Positions 21,204-30,634 of a DNA stretch of 64,000 nucleotides are shown here, piece after piece; position 1 is the stretch's first letter, and each line of letters begins with the position of its first letter. The notes under the pieces were generated by a model that saw nothing but the letters and a program-made list of their open reading frames with translations, was not told the origin of the DNA and searched no databases. The DNA lies in the NCBI GenBank assembly GCA_011799875.1, contig CM022299.1, positions 340,471,307 through 340,535,306 of the forward strand, read 5' to 3'. The stretch comes from Thinopyrum elongatum. Lineage: Eukaryota > Streptophyta > Magnoliopsida > Poales > Poaceae. A program made the translations under genes and the position numbers.

Positions 21204-22508
21204 ATGTTCTCCGGCGACATGGCTGAGCGGTGGAGGGAGCTGCACGGCAGCGACCACTGGGAGGGCCTGCTCGACCCGCTCGACGTCGACCTCCGGCGCT
21301 GCCTCATCACCTACGGCGAGATGATCATGGCCACGTACGAGGCGTTCATCGCCGAGCGTCGGTCCCCGAACGCCGGCATGTGCCGGTACCGGCGAGCCGA
21401 CCTCTTCCGGCGAGTGGAGGTGTCCCAGCCAGGCTGGTACGCGGTGACCCGGTACATCTACGCCACGGCCAGCGCCGACGTGCACGGCAAGGTGCTGCTC
21501 CGGCCGCTGTGCCGGAACGGGCGAGCAAGGGAGTGTAACTGGATGGGGTACGTGGCCGTGGCCACGGACGAGGGCACGGCCGCGCTCGGGCGTCGGGACA
21601 TCGTCGTGGCGTGGCGCGGCACGCAGCGGGCGCTGGAGTGGGTGGCCGACCTCAAGCTCGCCTTCGCCTCGGCGGCCGGGATCCTCGGGGCGGAGGGCGC
21701 CGACGGGTCCGAACCGTCGGTGCACCGCGGGTACCTGTCGCTGTACACCTCCGCGGACGAAGGCTTGGAGCTGAGCAAGCAGAGCGCCAGGATGCAGGTA
21801 CGTGTGCGTGCTCAGCTTCTTTCTCGACAAGTACGTACGTATATATCCGCAGTTCAGTACCGTAGTAAACTGGCTGAGCAGGTATTGACAGAGATTGCAA
21901 GGCTGATGGACAAATACAAGGACGAGCAGACCAGCATCACAGTGGTCGGCCACAGCCTGGGCGCCACTCTGGCCACGCTCAACGCCGTCGACATTGCCGC
22001 AAACTACTACAACAAATCCGCCCTCGGCACGGCCGAGAGCCGGGCGCCGGTCACCGCCATCGTCTTCGGCAGCCCTCGCACCGGTGACCGCGACTTCCGT
22101 GTCATCTTCCACCGCCTCCCAGATCTCCGGATGCTCCGTGTCCGGAACCGGCCGGACCGCATCCCGCTGTACCCGCCCGTGGGCTACGCCGACGTCGGCG
22201 TGGAGCTGCTGATCGACACGCGCCGCTCGCCGTTCCTCAAGCCCCACGGCAACGAGTCGCAGTCGCACGACCTCGAGTGCCACCTGCACGGCATCGCCGG
22301 GTGGCAGGGGGAGCACGGGGAGTTCGAGCTGGTGGTCGACCGGGACATCGCGCTGGTGAACAAGTTCGATGACTGCCTCACCGACGAGCACCCCGTACCG
22401 GTGGGCTGGAAGGTGCACCAAAACAAGAACATGGTGAAGGGGCCCGGCGGGAGGTGGGTCTTGGAGGATCATGAATCTGACTACGAAGATGGCGGTGACA
22501 ACTTGTAG
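21204..22508 (+). CDS. Class II phospholipase A1 (DAD1-like lipase), paralogue 2
   Basis: This is a paralogue of the lipase at 13540-15303 and should have the same sn-1 lipid hydrolase activity in the cytosol. Exon 1 is 21204-21797 and exon 2 is 21882-22508, giving 406 residues. The intron 21798-21881 is 84 bp, in phase 0 and free of stops, so the unspliced frame also stays open (434 residues). The splice call rests on consensus GT-AG borders and on the paralogue: [13 protein letters not shown] against [13 protein letters not shown]. The elbow GHSLG (Ser about 223 after splicing), RNRPD and the HDLECHLHG block supply the triad. No transit peptide is visible. Codon use is far more GC-rich than in the first copy. 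ATG 21204 is favoured; a second ATG at 21219 is possible. Confidence 0.93.
   Translation: MFSGDMAERWRELHGSDHWEGLLDPLDVDLRRCLITYGEMIMATYEAFIAERRSPNAGMCRYRRADLFRRVEVSQPGWYAVTRYIYATASADVHGKVLLRPLCRNGRARECNWMGYVAVATDEGTAALGRRDIVVAWRGTQRALEWVADLKLAFASAAGILGAEGADGSEPSVHRGYLSLYTSADEGLELSKQSARMQVRVRAQLLSRQVRTYISAVQYRSKLAEQVLTEIARLMDKYKDEQTSITVVGHSLGATLATLNAVDIAANYYNKSALGTAESRAPVTAIVFGSPRTGDRDFRVIFHRLPDLRMLRVRNRPDRIPLYPPVGYADVGVELLIDTRRSPFLKPHGNESQSHDLECHLHGIAGWQGEHGEFELVVDRDIALVNKFDDCLTDEHPVPVGWKVHQNKNMVKGPGGRWVLEDHESDYEDGGDNL
21798..21881 (+). other. Short stop-free intron in the second PLA1 gene
   Basis: The donor is CAG/GTACGT and the acceptor GAGCAG/GTA. The length of 84 bp is a multiple of three and no stop codon occurs in the host frame. 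Retention would insert 28 residues just before the GHSLG region. Confidence 0.85.
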
Positions 22509-22737
22509 GAGGTTAGGGGAAAAGCATGATTTGGACGTTGGATGCTGTTTTGCAGCTCCATGCCATGGCATCTCTGTTGCTACCTTGAGGATCGTGATAA
22601 CGTGTGCTCTTTTTATTTATCACTTGATTTTTTAGTATTTGAGCCAATTCATTTCTTGCTCTCTAGTCATCTAGCTGTGACACTGACAGTTTTACTTCAT
22701 TGCAACTGAAAAGCTAGATACGTTAAAAACACATAAG

Positions 22738-23585
22738 GGGGAAATGATAGAAATCAACCGGCTGATCAACTTGCTGCGTCCGCCGCGTCCATCACCGTTC
22801 GATCCTATTTTTATCGTGCGTACTGGAGTGTCCCACTTGTCTAACCACCATCCACACAAATCTTATCCTCCAGGCAGCCACCGTCTTCCTCTTTTCCTGT
22901 AGGCATCTCCCGAATCAATCTCTCGTCCAGCTCCGTGGGCACACCGCACACTGCCCGTACTACTATGGCTGCAAGCAAGCCGCTCCTTGGGTGCTGTTGT
23001 TGCAAACCGTCATCACCATTGCAATCCCTTTCCTATTCCACCTCTCTCCTTCGTCTCTCCTATTCGGATAGGATCCACTTATGGTGGTGCCGCCATGGCC
23101 GGCGGAGATGTTGATACTGCAATTGGAGATGCACCAGCAACCTCCTTCCGCTGGCAAGGCCAGGCATCGGTGCTGCAATCCCGGTCAGCGCTCACCTGGC
23201 GATGTTGGCATATTGCCGCCATGGCCAGCTGGGAGACACACAATTGTAGATGCGCCGCGGTCGACTGCAAGCGGTCGGTGACGTGGAGCTCGGGTAAGAC
23301 CTCAACATCACCACTATTGCAGAAACATCATCAATGTTGCAGGAATACAATGATACATCAATGCAGGCGCGGTGGCGCTTCTGCAAGATAATCTCTGTTG
23401 CAAAAAAAATATCCGCAACAAGACTGCTGTTGCAAAAGAATCTGCAACAAGACCTCTGTTGCAAAGATTTTTGCAACAAGACCTATGTTGCAAAAGATGA
23501 GGACTCTGCTCGATCGTTAGATGCATCACGGCTTGCAGGCCGGCGGATCTTTTAAAGATATCCATCGGCCGACGCGTAGCATGCC
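22738..23585. repeat. MULE-like non-autonomous element (tentative)
   Basis: The stretch starts near gggggaaatgatag and ends near a GGCCGGCGGATC ... GGCCGACGCGTAG block typical of a Triticeae Mutator-like repeat. It includes a minisatellite of a ~30-bp unit built on gttgca and tgcaacaagac (about 23390-23500). Pseudo-coding GC-rich DNA between 22860 and 23290 gives no recognisable protein. The boundaries and class are from memory and uncertain. Confidence 0.4.
23390..23500 (+). repeat. TTGCAACAAGA minisatellite
   Basis: Three to four units of about 30-33 bp, each with a GTTGCAAA word and a TGCAACAAGAC word, form short inverted pairs within each unit. Confidence 0.7.
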
Positions 23586-23879
23586 TCATTTTTTTAACGG
23601 GGTTAAGTTTCTTTTTTTAATGGGACTATGGTAGAAGCCTGCCGGAAAAAAATGAGGTGAAAAGCCCAACCCATGTGGCCCACTTAGATTGCGTTTTGAA
23701 TTCCCCCAATTGAACAATAGCACTAGTTTTTCGGCGTGGCTATGTTCCGCCTACAACGACTCCTGGCTACGTGGCATGCAGGGAGTCGTCGTTGGGCTGA
23801 CCTAGTAACCATGTGGGCGCATCATGCTGATTCACGTTTATGTCATGCATATTTTTCTCTTCGCAGTTTTTTCGTTTCT

Positions 23880-24700
23880 CTTCTTTACTTTTTTTACTAT
23901 TATCTATATTTCGAAATATTATAATTATAAATATTACAAAAAAATAGAAAAATTAAAAAAATGTTAATCATGTATTAAAAAAATTTAAACATCTATAGGA
24001 AAATGTTTCTGATGTATACGAAAATGAACAATGTGAAGGAAACAAGTAAAAAAACGTTAATCATGTGGAAAAATATTAACTGTATGAAAAATATTTGTGA
24101 CATTTAAAAATGCTAAGCATTTTAAGAAAATTATGCACGACATTGAAAACATATTTATACAATGTAGAAAAATGTTCACGTAATTCAAAGAAAAAAACAG
24201 TACACCCAAAACAATGTACGTTACATTTTAAAAAATGTTGACGAGTTTCAAAAATGTATTCATGATATTTTAAGAAATATTTGCACAATCTAATTTTTTT
24301 TTCCGTTAAGTTTCTTATATCATTCAAAAAATGTTCTAAGGTGTATTTGAAAAATGACTAACATGTATTCTTTTTTTTCAAAAAACATGTTTTAAGAAAA
24401 AGGTAATCATGTATTTGAAAAATCATAAATGTGTATAAAAATGTTACTCTATACAAAAAATGTACATTGTGTTTGGAGAAAGTAGGCATGTGTTGAATTT
24501 TTAGAAAACAGGAAAAAGAAAAAAGGGGAAAGAAACAAAGAAAACCAAATAAAAAAACAAAGGAAACAAAAAGAAAAAACCAAAGAAAGCCAGAAAGAAA
24601 CAAAAGAAACCGAAGAAAAGCAAATAAAACTGAAGAAAAAACCCCAGTAAAACAACAGAAGAAAAGAAATATATACAATAATGGGCCGGCCCGCTGCCAT
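23880..24700. repeat. AT-rich AAATGT/ATGTAT array, second copy
   Basis: The order is the same as at 6910-8060: aaaatgtt, catgtat units, then a long purine tract of aaagaaac words (24500-24670), then GGGCCGGCCC (24682-24691). It is non-coding. Confidence 0.6.
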
Positions 24701-24923
24701 TGCCGCGAGAGCTGACGCCAAGTTATATCTCGCGATAGGCGAGATGCCCAAGTTCGAAAGCTTCTGAGCACTGGATTGAGATTGTGTTAATTTGTTGTGA
24801 GATTAATTTTCATTTTGAAGGGGATTACAACAGGCAAAAGTTAGCTTGCACCGAGCAGTTTATTGTACCTATATCCTTACAAGAAAGCAAAGGCAAAAGC
24901 TAAAGACCAACAAAAAACATGTA

Positions 24924-25018
24924 CTCCCCTAGTAAAGAAATTAAGAGCATTTAGATCACTACTTTAACGCTCTTATAAAGTAGTGATCTAAATGCTCTTA
25001 ATTTCTTTACTAGGGGAG
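24924..25018. mobile_element. Stowaway MITE, perfect hairpin
   Basis: Two 43-bp arms are exact reverse complements with a loop of about 9 nt. TA dinucleotides at 24922-24923 and 25019-25020 mark the Stowaway target site. The interior words (taagagcatttagatcacta) belong to the common Thalos/Athos-like group, known from memory. At 95 bp it could form a long double-stranded RNA if transcribed. Confidence 0.9.
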
Positions 25019-25139
25019 TACATAATTACAAAGAGGAGGCTAATTGAGCTCTCAAGATTTCCCACTCTAGTAAAGGAATCTTGCAAAGGTTGCGATGGAC
25101 AACTATTTGACCATAGAAGAAAGTGTTTGGAGCATCTTT

Positions 25140-26397
25140 AATTGGTGACATTTTTTGATAAAGGGCGCTTTTATTAACTCAAAATGTAGCATCGAGCGGA
25201 TACAAGCATAAAGAACGACACCCGGCCTCTGCATAGCTAAGATGCACACAGCCATCAAACAAACAGTCTGACAAAGAATATAAAAATGACAGAGTGGCAA
25301 CAGTAAAGCCATATGAGGCCGAAACTATGCCTATGTCAACGGAGAAGGTGAACCGATTCGGAGATTATGCTACCACCCATGTTGGGTAAAAACCTCCCTG
25401 GCCACCCGCTCCAACCGCATACACACCGCCTTGAACATCGATTGATACTCCGTTCGGTGTAGAGTAGATCACGTACGAAGCCAGTGCGTACAATGGGAAA
25501 TAACCTGCATAGGAGAAGAAGTGTAATGGTGACATGAGGCTCTTCATCTGTATTAATGAGGACGCATCATAAGGCATAGGGCCAGACATTATCAAGCATG
25601 TTTGTCCCCATAGACCAATGATAGAGGTGAAATTTGAGGGATCAATGTCAACTGTCTCAAGAGCGTTGGACACCTGTTGGACCGAAGTGTAATGAAGAAT
25701 ATGTGGACATTTGTCTTAGGCTTGTTGTAGAAGCGGCATCCATCAACATCTTCAATTACCGCAAGCGTTGGGCGGATGTGAATAGATTCGAAGTCAAAAC
25801 AAGATGTGACGATGATTTGGTGATTAGTTACTCCAGATAGTGGCGGGGAAGGAATCATCTGGCTTCAACTCAAAGGGCCCTATATGCACCGACCGCTCAA
25901 TCTTGTTGACGCGCATATTTGAAACATGCAAGTTCGAAATCATAGAAGCCGATATAGAGCGAAGTCTAGCAAGTAAATTTTTTGGAGCATGATGATGAGC
26001 ATTTTTTTCAAACGAAGGCTCAAGACAAGTCGGACTTTGAATTAATAAAGTCGTGAACCAACAAGGAATTATAATGACCAACAACTTACCCAAAAACGAC
26101 GAATACATAGTGGTTACAAACAACTCACGGGCTTTGGTTAAACAAGCACAACAATAACATGAATGAAACACATCTTGCAACGCTGAGACCGGCGTCCATC
26201 ACCACAGCAACACAAAAGAAGCCACATTGACTTTGGGCAAGCCACCACTATACTTGTGACGTGATCTTGTCCACACCGATTGGATGCACTTGAGCCTCTA
26301 GCAGTCTGTTTTCGTCGCCGAAGAGGACTCCTGCCCTCTCACCGTGGATCAAGGCATCACATAGTCGACACGGACATAGGTTCATCCTAGAACTCAG
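25140..26397 (-). mobile_element. Possible non-LTR or unclassified retroelement remnant
   Basis: On the minus strand the segment ends with 'gagttaataaaagcgccc' followed by tatcaaaaaa, and upstream of that 'atgcagaggccgggtgt'. This looks like the 3' end of a common Triticeae retroelement. No open frame with a recognisable domain was found between 25320 and 26390. The class is uncertain. Confidence 0.35.
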
Positions 26398-26847
26398 ATG
26401 AGCAATATGATATGTGTAAAAAATTCAGAAACTTTTGACGTTCCAGTAAAAAATGTAAATTCACGCACCACGGCCAAAGTTTCTATTTTTTCACTGCACA
26501 TACCAAACAAACAATCTAATCATCCTAAAGGCAAATCTTGGCACATTATTTTTATAATACAATGGATTTTTACAAGGGGATAATTATTTTTGTTGAAAAG
26601 TTTCTGTAATTCAAGATTTGCAAAGTTTCCATGGGCATGAACAAAGTTCAAGGAGCTCCCCCCACTTCAACGGTGCTAGTCTTTCTTACTTTCACTTTCC
26701 TTTTTGAAAAGTTTTAGGTTTCCCTCTATATTTTTTTGTTTTTAAACCTTTTAAAAGCACACAACAGAATAAAATGACTCTCTAAAACTTCCGGGTTGTC
26801 TCCCTGGCAGCGCTTTCTTTAAAGCCATTAAGCTATGCATATAGTGC

Positions 26848-28197
26848 TCAAGCAATGGATCCACCCAGATCCCAAGGTATATCAAAGCCAATTTTAATTA
26901 AAAATGATTTGTAATTTAGTATTGAGCACAAAGCAACATATATCATGCAAAAACGAAGTCTAACTCTCTTCCTATGCATCGGCATGTCATAAAAGAACAA
27001 TTCATGCACATCAAGTAAAGGCCAATACATAGCATAAGTAGTTTCTTGCAATTTCATTGTGTTGGAAACATAGAGAGGTGGAGATGTAGTTCCTCTCTCA
27101 TAATAATTGCAAGTAGGAGCAGCAAACACATGCATATTATATTCATCAAAATCATCATATGTAATGGTAAAACGCAACCCATCAATATAATCCTTAATAA
27201 GCGCAAACTTCTCCGATATAGTGTAGTTGGGAGACTTCAAAAAGATAATAGGGCTATCATGTGTGGGTGCAATAGCAACAATTTCTTTCATAACATAAGG
27301 AACTATAGCAAGTTCATCTCCATAAGCATAATTCATATTGGCATCTTGGCCACAAGCATAGCAAGCATCAATTTCATCAAAAAGGGATATTTCAAATGAA
27401 TCCAAGGGATCATAGCAATTATCATAGCATTCATCCTTCGGTAAGCACGAAGGAAAATTAAACAATGTATGAGTTGAAGAGTTACTCTCATTAGAAGGTG
27501 GGAACGGGTAGCTAATCCGCTCTTCCTCCTTTTGTTCTTCGCTCTCCTCGTCATCTTTTTCATCTAATGAGCTCACAGTGTCATCAATTTCTTCTTCCAT
27601 AGCTTCCTGCAAAATATTAGTCTCTTCTTGGACAGCGGAGACTTTCTCAATAAATTCATCAATATCGGCATTGTATTCATAATTATCATAGCAATATTTA
27701 AGTATAGCATAATTTTCAGATCTGTAAACGGCATCATCAAAATTTTCACACTTTTCAAACAAAGATTCAATTTCATAAGCACCCTTAAAAGCAACAAATT
27801 CTTCTATTCGTTCCACATCATAGTAATCATATATACCATTAGCATAAGAAGCTAAGGTTTCATTATCGTTAAATTTGCATGAAAAGGGAAGGTGCGGAGC
27901 CTTCATCCTAGAGCAACAAGTATAATCATATCTCAAGCATAGATCCCGAGCATGCCAATGCAACATATGAATTTGATCCCATAAGATTTTCCCTTTTTGA
28001 GTCAAGCGATAATCCCTAAAGTATTCACATTGATCCAACATGTCTCCCATTATCAAGTTAAATGGGGTTTTCTCAGGATTATCAAAGTAGTGTTTAATAT
28101 TTTTCACGTAACGAGCATCGAGGGTTTTAGGAGGTTCCCCATCTCCATGAGTAGCAAGTACACCTAATTTTTTTGGTATTTCATGTTCCATATCCAT
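26848..28197 (-). CDS. Unknown protein of the TGATACG LTR family (449 aa, intact)
   Basis: I do not recognise this protein. It begins MDMEHEIPKKLGV and is rich in Tyr, Cys, Asp and Glu. An acidic stretch (about residues 190-230, EEEIDDTVSSLDEKDDEE) splits it into an N-terminal part and a C-terminal part with conserved blocks such as LPKDECYD, SFEISLFDEIDACYA, YERGTTSPPLY and FDIPWD near the end. No transmembrane segment, zinc finger or catalytic motif stands out. It sits directly after the LTR and PBS, the place usually held by gag. The relative at 45116-46385 has the same order but is broken by frameshifts; its N-terminal third is much more diverged. It could be a degenerate gag-like or element-specific protein. 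That it is expressed is not shown. Confidence 0.6.
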   Translation of the reverse strand: MDMEHEIPKKLGVLATHGDGEPPKTLDARYVKNIKHYFDNPEKTPFNLIMGDMLDQCEYFRDYRLTQKGKILWDQIHMLHWHARDLCLRYDYTCCSRMKAPHLPFSCKFNDNETLASYANGIYDYYDVERIEEFVAFKGAYEIESLFEKCENFDDAVYRSENYAILKYCYDNYEYNADIDEFIEKVSAVQEETNILQEAMEEEIDDTVSSLDEKDDEESEEQKEEERISYPFPPSNESNSSTHTLFNFPSCLPKDECYDNCYDPLDSFEISLFDEIDACYACGQDANMNYAYGDELAIVPYVMKEIVAIAPTHDSPIIFLKSPNYTISEKFALIKDYIDGLRFTITYDDFDEYNMHVFAAPTCNYYERGTTSPPLYVSNTMKLQETTYAMYWPLLDVHELFFYDMPMHRKRVRLRFCMIYVALCSILNYKSFLIKIGFDIPWDLGGSIA

Positions 28198-28290
28198 AAC
28201 TAAAGATATAAAACAACTTATAACAGAAAATAAAATCTACTTAGTGATAAAGCAAACAAGCATACACGAGAATATTCACCCCACGCTATT

Positions 28291-28310
28291 GCTCCCCAGC
28301 AACGGCGCCA
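28291..28310 (-). other. Primer binding site (tRNA-Asp)
   Basis: The minus strand reads TGGCGCCGTTGCTGGGGA, complementary with one mismatch to the 3' end of plant tRNA-Asp(GUC), as recalled. It lies 11 bp inside the LTR end. Confidence 0.8.
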
Positions 28311-28321
28311 GAAAAAGGTCT

Positions 28322-29374
28322 TGATAACACACAAGTATAGGGGATCAATTGTAGCCTTTCTCGATAAGTAAGAGTGTCGAACCCAATGAGGAGCTAAAGG
28401 TAGAACAAATATTCCCTCAAGTTCTATCGACCACCGATACAACTCTACGCACACTTAACGTTCGCTTTACCTAGAACAAGTATGAAACTAGAAGTACTTT
28501 GTAGGTGTGATAGGATATGTTTGAAGATAATAAAGAGCACGTAAATAAAAGATAGGGGCTGTTTAGATAAAGAAACAATTAAGTTAGTTTTAGTAGAGAG
28601 CTTTTTGTCACAAGAAAGTTATTTGTCCCTAGGCAATCGATAACTAGACCGGTAATCATTATTGCAATTTTATATGAGGGAGAGGCATAAGCTAACATAC
28701 TTTCTCTACTTGGATCATATGCACTTATGATTGGAACTCTAGCAAGCATCCGCAACTACTAAAGATCGTTAAGGTAAAACCCAACCATAGCATTAAAGTA
28801 TCAAGTCCTCTTTACTCCCATACGCAAACAACCTACTTACTCGGGTCTGTGCTTCTGTCACTCACGCCACCCACCATAAGCGAATCATGAACATATTGCA
28901 AACCCTACAGCCGGGATCCCTCACGCTTGCGCGACACGGAGAGCACCATAGGACAACACCAATAATAAAACATACAACTCAAACTAATCACGATCATCAA
29001 TCAACCCATAGGACAAAACGGATCTACTCAAACATCATAGGATAGCCATACATCATTGGGAAATAATATATAGCGTTGAGCACCATGTTTAAGTAGAGAT
29101 TACAGCGGGGAGAAGAGAGGTTACACCGCTGCATAGAGGGGGAGAGAGTTGGTGATGACGGCGGCGAAGTTGTTGGTATAGATCGCTGTCACGATGATGG
29201 CCCTGGCGGTGTTCCGGCACCACCGGCAGAGAGGGGGAGAGAGCCCCCCTCCTTCTTCTTATTCCTTGACCTCCCCCTAGATGGGAGGAGGGTTTCCCCT
29301 CTGGTCCATGGCCTCCATGGCGGCGGAGGTGCGGGAGCCCCTCCGAGATTGGATCTCTCTCTCTGTTTCCTTCT
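28322..29374 (-). repeat. 5' LTR, distal part (minus-strand element)
   Basis: This is the right-hand portion of the split LTR, ending at 28322 (…TTATCA on the minus strand). The missing first part is at 42665-43139. It aligns with 43930-44943 of the plus-strand relative: 'cttaaacatggtgctcaac', 'tagggatcccc'-type blocks and 'ttctacctttagctcctcat'. Confidence 0.85.
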
Positions 29375-30229
29375 TGTCGGGGCACGACACCTATGGGATC
29401 CCGAGAGACCCCTTTACGATTCGGCGGGGGGAGAGGTATACGCAAAGAGCAGAACCAGTGATCAACGCGAGAGGTTTTTACCCAGGTTCGGGTCGCTGAT
29501 CCGCGTAAAACCCTACTCCTACTTTGTGTTCTTATTGATGTTCTTGAGCCCAGCCTTCAGGAGCGCTCGCAATGAACAGTACGTTCAAAGAGCAGCTACG
29601 CATGCAGAATGGGCCAGAAGTTCTCCTCCTCTGTAGCAGTTGCCTTGGGCCTCCTTTTATATGCTCAAAGGGGTCTCCACAGTGGCAAAATGTACATACA
29701 TTGAGGTGTAAAGTAGCTACAGGGTATCATACCTAACCCCTGACGGATTAGGACAAGCGCATTTAATGCACCGTGAGGTGTCCGTTTAGGTGTCCTCACT
29801 TTCTTGGGGATGGAAAAAGGGGCCATCCCATCAGCACCGCTTAAGTTCTCCTCCACTAGCGCGTCACCACGCATCCAGAGAAGGACCCAGAATGTCAGAC
29901 ACGTTACTGTGCCGAAGCGGTGGCACAGCGGCAGAATCTCGCCAGGCGACGAATCTTGCCGGGCGCCAAGCCTTGCCGGACGCCAAGCCTTGCCGGGCGC
30001 CAAGCCTTGCCGGGCCCCAAAGGCCATCCCGGCAAGGGTCTTGCCGGGGAGGCTGGCCTTCGGATTTCAGTCCTGCTTATCTGTTGATCCTTAGATCTCT
30101 GACTTGATGATTTCCTTGATGGCTTGAATCGACCTCGAGCTGATCCCGGCAAGCCTTGCCGCAAGGATGGCTACAACTGCCCGTGCACAAGTACGGGGTA
30201 CTAGTGGCCCAATACTTAGTACACCGACA
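29375..30229 (-). repeat. 3' LTR of the Tat-type element
   Basis: The 855-bp LTR runs TGTC…GACA. It contains about four tandem 17-bp units of the type GCGCCAAGCCTTGCCGG around 29940-30015. It is the partner of 41811-42664. Confidence 0.95.
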
Positions 30230-30467
30230 GGAGCCCCCGGCCCTAGGCCATACACGAGTGCGAGGCGTTGTTGGGCTAGGCCCAAACAGTGCACGGGCAC
30301 GCGTGGCAAGGAATTAACTGCTCGTAAATATCTCGTTTTACTGTGCCCCCCACTACGCGCACGGAGCGCGCGACGTGGGAAGCATGCCAAAAAGGCTGCA
30401 AACTGTCTCGCGCCTATAGAGGCGCATTCATATTGGGGGATAAACAAGGCGGCCCCACTCTTTCCCC

Positions 30468-30477
30468 ATAAAAAGGA
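30468..30477 (+). promoter_or_regulatory. TATA-like box before the antisense gene
   Basis: CATAAAAAGG lies about 160 bp upstream of ATG 30635, just outside the LTR. It is the best candidate core promoter for plus-strand transcription; the call is weak. Confidence 0.35.
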
Positions 30478-30634
30478 GAAGTCGCGGAGGCGCGAACCTA
30501 TTTACCCCCCTCTTCTTCCCAATCCGGCCATCGCCATCACCTTCTTCTTCTCGAGCTCAGAGCGAAACCTTTTTCCTCTTCCGCCCGCTGCTCCCGCGCT
30601 CGCTCCGCCCCCTGCTTCCGCCCTCACAGTCGCC

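Noticed and set aside
21063..22571. Long minus-strand open frame (about 500 codons) over the second lipase gene
   Set aside because: It is the GC-rich complement of a clear lipase coding region, with no domain of its own and composition expected from GC3-rich codons.
30167..30634. N-terminal extension of the antisense gene into the LTR
   Set aside because: The frame is open upstream, but the MPPKASKGKG start at 30635 follows the TATA-like box and a UTR-like stretch; the extension would begin inside the LTR with no conserved sequence.
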